Shown piece after piece: positions 9,396-15,699 of a DNA stretch of 35,242 nucleotides. Source of the DNA: Oscillospiraceae bacterium (GTDB lineage: Bacteria; Bacillota; Clostridia; Oscillospirales; Oscillospiraceae); the NCBI GenBank assembly GCA_020025715.1, contig JAHHRQ010000013.1:1-35242 (forward strand), read 5' to 3'. The position numbers were made by a program, and so were the translations under genes. The notes under the pieces were generated by a model. The model was not told the DNA's origin and did not search any database. It saw only the letters and a list, made by a program, of their open reading frames with translations. Positions within the stretch are counted from its first letter, which is position 1, and the number at the start of each line of letters is the position of its first letter.

Positions 9396-9870
9396 GAAAA
9401 AAAGCTTTTCTCAGAAATTCAAAGGCTTCTGCCTGAAATTCTTCGACAAAACCTTCTGGAAATTCATTCTTGTCGGTGTCGCAAACACGCTTTTCGGCAC
9501 CGGAATAATGTTCCTGCTATATAACATAGCCTTTAAAAACTACCACGACAGCTCATGGTCCTACTGGGTTTCATCTGCTGCAAACTACATCCTCGGCAGT
9601 ATTCTCAGCTACTTTTTGAACAAAACATTCACATTCAAGAGTAAAACCAACACCAAGCAGACCATGGGCCGCTTTGTTATCAACATTTCCGCCTGCTATC
9701 TCATAGCCTACGGCGTTGCAAAGCCTCTGGCACGGCAGATATTCTCCTCCGCCTCCGCCACCGTACAGGCCAATATGGCAATGCTGGCAGGCATGTGCTT
9801 CTTTGTAGCACTCAACTATATAGGCCAGCGCTTCTTCGTGTTTAAAGGCACTCAGGAAGAAGAAAAATAA
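9388..9870 (+). CDS. GtrA/GtcA-family membrane protein (putative flippase)
   Basis: A 160-residue protein with four predicted membrane helices (about 22-45, 55-78, 90-110, 122-150) and typical GtrA features: F-I-L-V-G-V-A-N-T near the start, SYFLNKTFTF and GQRFFVF near the end. GtrA proteins are thought to move polyprenyl-phosphate-linked sugars across the membrane. It overlaps the GT2 gene by eight bases and ends the operon, followed by a strong terminator. Together with the two upstream genes it gives the GtrA-GtrB-Gtr(transferase) set. Confidence 0.88.
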   Translation: MNEKKSFSQKFKGFCLKFFDKTFWKFILVGVANTLFGTGIMFLLYNIAFKNYHDSSWSYWVSSAANYILGSILSYFLNKTFTFKSKTNTKQTMGRFVINISACYLIAYGVAKPLARQIFSSASATVQANMAMLAGMCFFVALNYIGQRFFVFKGTQEEEK

Positions 9871-9883
9871 AATATAAAAATAA

Positions 9884-9917
9884 AACTCCGCGGACAGGCA
9901 TCCGCGGAGTTTTTTTC
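9884..9917 (+). terminator. Terminator of the glycosylation operon
   Basis: An 11-bp perfect stem (9884-9894 with 9901-9911), six-base loop and a run of T directly after. Confidence 0.92.
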
Positions 9918-9965
9918 AGATTCAAAATGAAAAACCGGTAAGAAAAACTAAATCAAAGAAAGGGG

Positions 9966-9998
9966 GAAAAAAATACCGAAGGATTAACCTTCGGTATT
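9966..9998 (-). terminator. Terminator of the tRNA-Val gene
   Basis: On the minus strand an 11-bp stem (9988-9998 with 9972-9982, five-base loop) is followed by six T. It lies two bases past the encoded CCA of tRNA-Val. Confidence 0.9.
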
Positions 9999-9999
9999 A

Positions 10000-10075
10000 T
10001 GGTGGACGATACAAGACTCGAACTTGTGACCTCCCGCACGTCAAGCGGATGCGCTACCAGCTGCGCCAATCGTCC
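10000..10075 (-). tRNA. tRNA-Val (GAC anticodon)
   Basis: On the minus strand the 76 bases fold as a cloverleaf: acceptor GGACGAT/ATCGTCC with encoded ACCA, D arm GCGC-AGCTGGTA-GCGC, anticodon stem TCCGC/GCGGG with loop TTGACGT (anticodon GAC), and T arm ACAAG-TTCGAGT-CTTGT. The GAC anticodon reads GUC/GUU valine codons. It has its own promoter and terminator and stands alone. Confidence 0.95.
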
Positions 10076-10094
10076 GTTTCGTTTCAGCTTGTTT

Positions 10095-10123
10095 ACTATA
10101 CACCAGAGAGGGAAAAATGTCAA
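10095..10123 (-). promoter_or_regulatory. Promoter of tRNA-Val
   Basis: On minus, TTGACA (10118-10123) and TATAGT (10095-10100) are separated by exactly 17 bases, about 20 bases before the mature 5' end. Confidence 0.88.
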
Positions 10124-10202
10124 TACCTATTTTTACATTTTTTCCTTTTTTCTTAATAATTTCCTGAGTCAGCCCCGGTTCGGGCAGCAATGCTTTCACA
10201 CG

Positions 10203-10250
10203 GCACCTTTCACGGTGCAATTCACGGTTTCTTCTATGCACCTTTCACGG
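10203..10250. repeat. Short direct repeat between tRNA-Val and the zinc-ribbon gene
   Basis: The 13-mer GCACCTTTCACGG occurs at 10203-10215 and again at 10238-10250, with a partial TTCACGG copy between. The first copy can form a 5-bp hairpin (GCACC with GGTGC). The remaining non-coding stretch 10124-10202 is T-rich with nothing else recognisable. Confidence 0.5.
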
Positions 10251-10269
10251 CGTTATTTCGCCGGAAAGG

Positions 10270-10308
10270 AAAATGAAAAGCGGCGGATAAACCGCCGCTT
10301 TTCATTTT
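10270..10308. terminator. Long inverted repeat, probable terminator of the zinc-ribbon gene
   Basis: A 17-bp perfect stem (10270-10286 with 10292-10308) with a five-base loop lies 20 bases past the stop of the minus-strand gene. On minus it ends in a weak T tract (the stem itself ends in TTTT), so termination is plausible. Confidence 0.75.
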
Positions 10309-10328
10309 TAGCAGATAACTTATTGCGC

Positions 10329-10979
10329 TCAGGCCTTACGGTTATAAATGAGGAAGGATGTGGTTTTACCACCGCATTCAACCGTTACCTTATCTCCGCC
10401 GGTAGTGGCTTTAATACGCTTAATAGTGCAGTAGCCGCCATCCTCGGGAGTAAGCTCAAGCGCGTCGCTGTCAGTAGACCACTTATACTCAAGACCTGTG
10501 ATAGTCATCGGGAAGGCCTTGGCCTGATATTTGATTTCTTCGTCCACGGCCTGAGAAGGATACTGATCCTCTAGGTCCACCTGCTTTGTGAAGTAGTACA
10601 CGCCCAGACTCTCAATGGGAGGAGTCTCAGGAGGGGGTGTGGTGGGAGGTGCCTCAATGGGAGGCGTGGAGATTTCCTGCGGCGGTGTGGGAGACACTTT
10701 AGGCTTATCACCATTGACAGGGTTTTTCAGACTTGTTGTAACCATGACTATAACCGCAAGAATAACAGCAACGACCAGAATAAGGCCGAAGATCATCTGC
10801 CATTTTGTGTTCGTCTCAGCCCGCTCATAAGATGCGGTGCCTTTGACAGTCCCGGGAGTTGTACCGGGAGTGCGGCCGCTTTGGGCAACTCTGCGTGTGC
10901 CGCAGTTGGGGCAGCGGCTGCGCAGTGCGGAAAAAGTCTCTCCGCAGCGGCGGCATTTTACTTCAGGGATCATGCTCAT
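10329..10979 (-). CDS. Membrane-anchored zinc-ribbon protein with extracellular Ig-like domain
   Basis: A 216-residue protein in four parts: an N-terminal zinc ribbon with C9-x2-C12 and C23-x2-C26; a basic linker; one membrane helix at about 61-82; a Pro/Thr-rich stalk (about 92-125, many PP and TPP repeats); and a C-terminal beta-rich domain of some 90 residues that looks like a BIG2/Ig-like fold (KWSTDSDALELTPEDG...TTGGDKVTVECGG). The ribbon should be cytoplasmic and the Ig-like part outside. Such zinc-ribbon/transmembrane proteins are common in Clostridia and unnamed. No partner gene is adjacent: it has its own promoter and terminator. The ATG at 10979 has GGAGG seven bases upstream; a second ATG two codons on is less well spaced. 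Confidence 0.8.
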   Translation of the reverse strand: MSMIPEVKCRRCGETFSALRSRCPNCGTRRVAQSGRTPGTTPGTVKGTASYERAETNTKWQMIFGLILVVAVILAVIVMVTTSLKNPVNGDKPKVSPTPPQEISTPPIEAPPTTPPPETPPIESLGVYYFTKQVDLEDQYPSQAVDEEIKYQAKAFPMTITGLEYKWSTDSDALELTPEDGGYCTIKRIKATTGGDKVTVECGGKTTSFLIYNRKA

Positions 10980-11031
10980 AAAAGTTCCTCCATTTCGTCG
11001 GGAATAGAAATAAGCATTAAACTACTCATAA

Positions 11032-11060
11032 ATAATACATCTTCTTTGGCCTTTCGTCAA
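11032..11060 (-). promoter_or_regulatory. Promoter of the zinc-ribbon gene
   Basis: On minus, TTGACG (11055-11060) and TATTAT (11032-11037) are 17 bases apart, about 50 bases before the start codon. Confidence 0.75.
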
Positions 11061-11280
11061 GACTTCTCCTGTACTTTGCCCTGTTTTTTGCCGTTTTTTT
11101 GGTGAACATTCCCCACCTGTTCCCCATTTTCGGCTGTTTTTTAAGTTATTTGACTTTTTTCGACAGATTATGACAGTCTTATTTTACTCATATCATCCAC
11201 TTTTAAATCTTCGTAAAATATTTGTTTTGGGCTGTTTTTTAATATATTTTTCTTTTACACAGGGATATTAAACCCAGCTA
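11061..11280. other. Non-coding T-rich spacer between divergent genes
   Basis: The 356 bases between the zinc-ribbon gene and the Ttd14-like gene hold one promoter for each. The central part is T-rich on plus, with several GCTGTTTTTT-like runs (around 11087, 11132 and 11231) but no convincing gene or RNA structure. Confidence 0.5.
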
Positions 11281-11309
11281 TTGAACTGAAAGAATTTTAA
11301 TGTTAAAAT
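11281..11309 (+). promoter_or_regulatory. Promoter of the Ttd14-like gene
   Basis: TTGAAC (11281-11286) and TAAAAT (11304-11309) with a 17-base spacer, 26 bases before the GTG start. Confidence 0.72.
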
Positions 11310-11335
11310 AGAGAAATGTAAAGGAGGGATGCTGA

Positions 11336-12442
11336 GTGAGCAAAAGAATATGTAAAATAGTCTTGACCGGCGGACCTGCTGCCGGCAAAACCACTCTCAT
11401 CAGCCGCATACTCAGAGAATTTAAACAGGAGGATGGATGGAAGGTCATCACCGTTCCCGAGACCGCAACCGAGCTTATATCAGGCTTCGGCATCCGCCCC
11501 TTCGGAAACTGTGTCAGCATGGAGGATTTTCAGTACTTTGTCACCTCTGATATGCTGCATAAAGAAAAAATGGCTCTGAAAGCGGCGCAAATGGTACCGG
11601 AAGAAAAGGTGCTCATTGTTTTTGACAGAGCAATTATGGATAATAAAGCCTATATAACGGACGAGCAGTTTAAGGAAACTCTCAGCCACTTCGGCCTTAC
11701 CGAGGAAGAGGTTCTTAAAAAGTATGATGCAGTTCTCCACCTTGTGACCTGTGCAAAGGGTGCGGAATTTGCCTATAACTTCGGCAATGTTGCCCGTTAT
11801 GAGAGCGTGGATGTGGCAAGAGACAAGGATGATCTCACCTTGAGAGCATGGGAGCCTCACCCCAGACGCTATATAGTTGATAACTCCATAGACTTTGACG
11901 ATAAGATTAACCGCGCTATCGCCCAGATCTACCGCATAGTAGGCCAGAGTGCACCGGAGGTTGAAAAGAGCAAGTATCTTATCGCCATGCCTGACTGCGA
12001 TATGCTGGTAAAGAAATATAACGCTGTCAGCATGGAAATGATGCAGATTTATCTCCGCCCCATTGTGGACAATGTGGAGCGCCGTGTGCGCCAGCAGAAA
12101 AACGGGGACGAGTATCTGTATTTCTACACCGAAAAGCGCATTGCAGAGGACGGCACCCGCTGGGTAACAGAGCGTCCCATTTCCGAAAAGGAATACGTGG
12201 GCTACCTTATGGAGGGCGACACCAGTCTCCACTCCGTCATTAAGACCAAGTACCGCTTCACCTGTCAGGGACGGCGCATGGAGATTGATGTATATCCCTT
12301 CTCCAATGAGAAAGCCATTCTCTTTGTCTACGGCAGACCTCTCCAGAGCTGCGATATGCCCCCGGAGATTGAGATTATCAAATCCGTAAGCGGTGACCTT
12401 GATTATAAAAACCGCCGCCTTGCCGCAACTCAGACCTTATAA
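11336..12442 (+). CDS. P-loop kinase-like (AAA_28) plus CYTH-like protein, Ttd14-like
   Basis: A 368-residue two-domain protein. Residues 1-195 are an AAA_28/NadR-type P-loop domain with Walker A GGPAAGKTT (12-20), a VPETATELI segment and VLIVFDRAIMDNKAY as Walker B/lid region. Residues 205-350 look like a CYTH (triphosphate tunnel) domain: MQIYL, ERRVRQ, FYTEKR, ERPISEKEYVGYL, KTKYRF and EIDVY in order. The N-terminal ExExK of classical CYTH enzymes is degenerate (EKSK). The same pairing occurs in Drosophila Ttd14, a GTP- and phosphoinositide-binding trafficking protein; bacterial members are uncharacterised. I infer nucleotide or phospho-ligand binding only. GTG start chosen because AAGGAGG (11321-11327) is eight bases upstream and no in-frame ATG fits. 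Monocistronic between its own promoter and terminator. Confidence 0.75.
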   Translation: MSKRICKIVLTGGPAAGKTTLISRILREFKQEDGWKVITVPETATELISGFGIRPFGNCVSMEDFQYFVTSDMLHKEKMALKAAQMVPEEKVLIVFDRAIMDNKAYITDEQFKETLSHFGLTEEEVLKKYDAVLHLVTCAKGAEFAYNFGNVARYESVDVARDKDDLTLRAWEPHPRRYIVDNSIDFDDKINRAIAQIYRIVGQSAPEVEKSKYLIAMPDCDMLVKKYNAVSMEMMQIYLRPIVDNVERRVRQQKNGDEYLYFYTEKRIAEDGTRWVTERPISEKEYVGYLMEGDTSLHSVIKTKYRFTCQGRRMEIDVYPFSNEKAILFVYGRPLQSCDMPPEIEIIKSVSGDLDYKNRRLAATQTL

Positions 12443-12451
12443 TTAAAACAA

Positions 12452-12478
12452 AAACCGGTTCCAATGAACCGGTTTTTT
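12452..12478. terminator. Terminator between convergent genes
   Basis: A 10-bp perfect stem (12452-12461 with 12466-12475), four-base loop and T run on plus. A-rich sequence on the other side lets it also serve the minus-strand GT2 gene ending at 12480. Confidence 0.9.
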
Positions 12479-12479
12479 C

Positions 12480-13439
12480 TTATTTATCATCTTTTTCCCA
12501 TGTACGCTCGCTTATTATATAGCGGGGTCTGGCCTTGGTTTCCATATAGATTTTGCCTATATACTCCCCTATTATGCCGAGAGATATAAGCTGCACTCCG
12601 CCGACAAAGCAGACAATACATGTCATACTTGCCCAGCCGGGAACGGAATTACCCCTGAGAGCGGTCACAAGCGCCCAGATAACCCCTATAAAGCTTATAA
12701 GTGCCACTATAACCCCGAATCCCGTAATCAGCCGCAGAGGCTTTACAGAAAGGCTTGTAATGCCGTCTGCTGCAAGAGCCAGCATTTTCTTTAACGGGTA
12801 ATGGCTCTCTCCTGCAATTCTCTCCGCCCGCTCATAGGAAACGGTGGTGCTTTTAAAGCCCACCAGAGGCACAAGACCTCGCAAAAAGAGATTTACTTCC
12901 TTGAAGTTTGCAAACTCTTTTAACACTCTTGCGCTTATAAGCCGGTAGTCGGCATGGTTATAAACAACCTCTGCACCCATGGCAGAGAGGAACTTATAAA
13001 AGGCCTGCGCCGTAAAGCGCTTAAAGAAAGTGTCGCTTTCACGATTGGAGCGGACACCGTAAACCACCTCACAGCCGTCCAGATATGCGTCCACCATGGC
13101 ATCCATGGCGTTTATATCGTCCTGTCCGTCGCAGTCAATGGAAATGGTGATGTCGCAGCAGTCCTTTGCCTCCATAAGTCCTGCCAGAACTGCGTTCTGG
13201 TGGCCCCGGTTCCGGCTCTGGCTTATGCCTATATAATGCTCATCCTGCTTAGAGAGCTTTGTAATTATATCCCATGTTTTATCCTTACTGCCGTCGTTTA
13301 CGAAAAGCACGCGGCTGTCGGAGCTGACCTTTCCCTTTTCAATAAGGGATCGGAGCTTATCTAAAAACATGGGGCCGGTTATGGGAAGCACCTCCTGCTC
13401 GTTATAACAGGGGATGACAATGTAGAGCCTTGGAAGCAT
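12480..13439 (-). CDS. GT2 polyprenyl-phosphate glycosyltransferase (second copy)
   Basis: About 319 residues with the same architecture as the enzyme at 8469: MLPRLYIVIPCYNEQE at the start, VNDGSKDKTW, the SIDCDGQDD metal motif, then two C-terminal membrane helices (about 230-255 and 265-290) and a typical tail ending in YIGKIYMETKARPRYI. It should load a sugar from a nucleotide donor onto undecaprenyl phosphate. The ATG at 13439 is chosen because AAGGAG lies six bases before it; an upstream in-frame ATG at 13493 would add 18 residues that the family lacks. It is downstream of the metal GTPase genes on the same strand but separated by a GC-rich hairpin, so co-transcription is uncertain. The membrane transferase at 15700 could be its user. 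Confidence 0.87.
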   Translation of the reverse strand: MLPRLYIVIPCYNEQEVLPITGPMFLDKLRSLIEKGKVSSDSRVLFVNDGSKDKTWDIITKLSKQDEHYIGISQSRNRGHQNAVLAGLMEAKDCCDITISIDCDGQDDINAMDAMVDAYLDGCEVVYGVRSNRESDTFFKRFTAQAFYKFLSAMGAEVVYNHADYRLISARVLKEFANFKEVNLFLRGLVPLVGFKSTTVSYERAERIAGESHYPLKKMLALAADGITSLSVKPLRLITGFGVIVALISFIGVIWALVTALRGNSVPGWASMTCIVCFVGGVQLISLGIIGEYIGKIYMETKARPRYIISERTWEKDDK

Positions 13440-13519
13440 GGGTTTCTCCTTTTCCTTTCCGGCTGGTGCCGGACTGCAAGAAAATTTCTGCATAAATACT
13501 TTGCCTTATTAGTATAACA

Positions 13520-13546
13520 GGCGCGGCGAAAACTATTCGCCGCGCC
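13520..13546. terminator. GC-rich hairpin after the GTPase-DUF1980 gene
   Basis: An 11-bp perfect stem (13520-13530 with 13536-13546) with a five-base loop, just after the stop at 13554 on minus. No T tract follows on minus, so it may be a weak terminator or a processing site. A TATACT (-10-like) follows at 13511-13516 on minus. Confidence 0.6.
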
Positions 13547-13553
13547 CTGTTTA

Positions 13554-14510
13554 TCAGTAGAAAGTGGCGACTTCCTGTTTGGGAGCCTCACAAGGCTCAC
13601 TTGAAATGTAAGTGAGAACGGGGCCTTTTCCTCCGTATGCACGAGAGAATCTGTACTGGATTTCCGCAGTAAGGATAACCCATGTATCGTCCTGAACGCT
13701 CTCCGCATTTTCCCACTTGCACTGGAAGGGTGCAAACTGAATGTCCTCCACGCAGCAGGTCATAATGTGTCTGCCGACGATAAAGCTTCCTTTGGGAACC
13801 TTATTTCTCTGGAGGCAGCGGCACTTGAAGCGAACGGTCTTTCCGTCGTACTTTTCAGGGTCGTCGTTAATGTCTCTGTACCACTCTGCATAATCGTCGT
13901 CACCGATTTCAACAATAGGTGCCTCAAGGTCAAAGGGCAGAGGATCTTCAATATCGTCATACTCTATTCTGTCATCAGAATACTCGTAGGCAATATCCGC
14001 TCTTCTGGTTGCGCCGCGGACTATTTTATGGAACTCCATTTTGTCCATGCCGTCCTTAAAGCGGTTAAAGACGCAGAGCTCGGCGCTCTTGAGCTTATCA
14101 TACACAAAGGATCTCATGTTGTTATTGTAGGTAAGGAAGGTTCCTGCATCTGCAAACATGAACTCCTGATATACAGTCCAGTTTTCGGGCATGTTGTTAT
14201 AGAGGCTGTCCAGCATCCACATACCGTTATACTCGACCATAACTCTCTCTGCTCCGCACTCCTTTAAGGCGGCAGCAAGGTTTTCCTCGGTGAGCTGGCT
14301 TTCCTCCTCGATAAGCTTTATATAGGTGCACTTATCAACGAAGTTTGCAGGCTCATACTCCTCCTCGCCCTCTTCACAGAGCAGAATAAGAGTTTTTTCA
14401 CCCCGGCAGAAACGCTTGTCTTCAAGGGTTTCCTGAATAAATTTGGTTTTACCTGATTCCAAAAATCCCGTGAACAGGTATACGGGAACTACTTCATTTT
14501 TATTATTCAA
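13554..14510 (-). CDS. Divergent COG0523 GTPase fused to TIGR03943/DUF1980-like domain
   Basis: A 318-residue protein. Residues 8-160 form a reduced CobW/COG0523-type P-loop domain: Walker A GFLESGKT (15-22) and NRFKDG (149-154) at the base-recognition position. The CxCC metal motif of COG0523 is absent and EPSG is replaced by EYNG. Residues 198-310 match the C-terminal part of the TIGR03943/DUF1980 (YcgQ) family: IVEIGDDDYAEWYRDI, then GKTVRFK, GSFIVGRHIMTCC (Cys252-253) and WVILTAEIQY. YcgQ normally pairs with a DUF318 permease and is linked to metal or oxyanion transport; no permease is seen here. The start must be TTG at 14510: the nearby ATG is out of frame. The TTG overlaps the stop region of the upstream metal GTPase, so the two are translationally coupled. 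Function unknown; metal handling inferred. Confidence 0.75.
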   Translation of the reverse strand: MNNKNEVVPVYLFTGFLESGKTKFIQETLEDKRFCRGEKTLILLCEEGEEEYEPANFVDKCTYIKLIEEESQLTEENLAAALKECGAERVMVEYNGMWMLDSLYNNMPENWTVYQEFMFADAGTFLTYNNNMRSFVYDKLKSAELCVFNRFKDGMDKMEFHKIVRGATRRADIAYEYSDDRIEYDDIEDPLPFDLEAPIVEIGDDDYAEWYRDINDDPEKYDGKTVRFKCRCLQRNKVPKGSFIVGRHIMTCCVEDIQFAPFQCKWENAESVQDDTWVILTAEIQYRFSRAYGGKGPVLTYISSEPCEAPKQEVATFY

Positions 14511-15669
14511 GCCCGAACAGCTCCTTCAGCGCAGTTTCATTTATTTTAGAGCCGATTACGCACAGTCTGCCGGTAACATCGGCGGGACCTCTGCGGATAT
14601 TCTTCTCACCCGGCACATAGTCAAAGTACAGCCACTCACCGTCGGAGGCATCAAGGAATCCCTTTGCTCTCAGGATAATACCGAACTTCTCCTCGTCCTC
14701 CAGCTGATCCAGAGCAGCGCCCAGCTCAGCCTCGCTGAACTTCTTGGGAGTCTCGGAACCGAAGGAGCCGAATACCTCGTCGGCGTGGTGATGGTGGTGG
14801 TCATGGTCGTGGCAGCAGCACTCGCCGTCGTGGTCGTGATCGTGATGATGCTCGTGATCGTGGCAGGAGCACTCCTCGTCGTGGTCGTGGTGGTGATGCT
14901 CGTGGTCATGGCAGCAGCACTCCTCGTCATGGTCGTGGTGGTGATGCTCGTGGTCGTGGCAGGAGCACTCCTCGTCGTGGTCATGGTGGTGATGCTCGTG
15001 GCCGTGGCAGCAGCACTCGCCGTCGTGGTCATGGTGATGATGCTCATGCTCGGCTTTCAGCTCTTCAAGGCTCTTTTCAAGACCCTTCTCGTCCATTGCC
15101 TCTCTGATCTTAGCACCGTCCAGCTTATCCCAGGGAGTGGTGATAAGGCTTGCAGTGGGATTTTCCTTCTTGAGAAGCTCAGCTGCGGTCATAATCTTGC
15201 TCTCGGAGGCAACATCGGTACGGCTCATAACAATGATGTCGGCGTTTCTCACCTGATCGTTGAAGAACTCACCGAAGTTTCTCATGTACATGCGGCATTT
15301 GCCTGCATCAACCAGAGTTACCTTTGCGCCGATCTCAACGCCCTCAACCTTCTGAACAGCTCTTGCAACGTCAGACAGCTTGCCCACACCGGAAGGCTCA
15401 ATAATAATACGGTCGGGGTTATACTGCTCAATAACCTGCTTTAAAGCCTTGGTGAAGTCACCCACCAGAGTGCAGCAGATGCAGCCGGAATTCATTTCGG
15501 TAATCTCTATACCGGCGTCTTTCAGAAATCCGCCGTCAATGGCTATCTCGCCGAATTCATTTTCAATAAGAACAAGCTTTTCGCCCTTGTAGCCCTCTTT
15601 AATGAGCTTCTTAATAAGAGTGGTTTTTCCGGCGCCTAAAAAGCCTGAAAATATATCTATCTTTGCCAT
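14503..15669 (-). CDS. COG0523 (CobW/ZNG1-type) metal-handling GTPase with His/Cys-rich insert
   Basis: A 388-residue G3E GTPase. Walker A is GAGKTTLI (12-19). The metal-binding CxCC motif is C63-I-C65-C66 within MNSGCICCTL. EPSGVG (91-96) is the switch region. SRTD (149-152) takes the place of the NKxD specificity motif. The CobW C-terminal domain covers about 325-388. Between the two domains, residues 208-295 are five 16-17-residue His/Asp/Cys units with about 41 His and 13 Cys. COG0523 proteins deliver or insert Zn, Ni or Co into client proteins, often under zinc limitation; the His-rich segment suggests metal storage or buffering. It overlaps the divergent GTPase gene downstream and starts 30 bases after the GtrII-like gene. 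ATG 15669 has GGAGG upstream. I see no clear Zur box. Confidence 0.9.
   Translation of the reverse strand: MAKIDIFSGFLGAGKTTLIKKLIKEGYKGEKLVLIENEFGEIAIDGGFLKDAGIEITEMNSGCICCTLVGDFTKALKQVIEQYNPDRIIIEPSGVGKLSDVARAVQKVEGVEIGAKVTLVDAGKCRMYMRNFGEFFNDQVRNADIIVMSRTDVASESKIMTAAELLKKENPTASLITTPWDKLDGAKIREAMDEKGLEKSLEELKAEHEHHHHDHDGECCCHGHEHHHHDHDEECSCHDHEHHHHDHDEECCCHDHEHHHHDHDEECSCHDHEHHHDHDHDGECCCHDHDHHHHHADEVFGSFGSETPKKFSEAELGAALDQLEDEEKFGIILRAKGFLDASDGEWLYFDYVPGEKNIRRGPADVTGRLCVIGSKINETALKELFGLE
14785..15048 (-). repeat. 48-bp in-frame tandem repeat coding His/Cys-rich units
   Basis: Five tandem units of 48 bases (the last 51) encode HEHHHHDHDEECxCHD-like peptides, followed by a His-rich tail. 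Units alternate CCC, CSC, CCC, CSC, CCC at the cysteine cluster, so a 96-base dimer may be the duplicating unit. The alignment stays in frame throughout. No spacers separate units, so it is not a CRISPR array. Confidence 0.92.
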
Positions 15670-15699
15670 GTTTTTTCCTCCGATTATCTAATTTATTTA

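Noticed and set aside
9999..10574. Plus-strand frame running over tRNA-Val and into the zinc-ribbon gene
   Set aside because: It reads through the tRNA, its promoter and a terminator hairpin; not a credible gene.
14785..15048. Possible CRISPR-like regular repeat
   Set aside because: Repeats are directly adjacent with no unique spacers and stay in frame in a COG0523 protein.
14443..15444. Val-rich plus-strand frame opposite the metal GTPase genes
   Set aside because: It is the antisense shadow of the His-rich repeat (His codons read as Val/Met on the other strand); no ribosome site, and the minus frame has clear family motifs.
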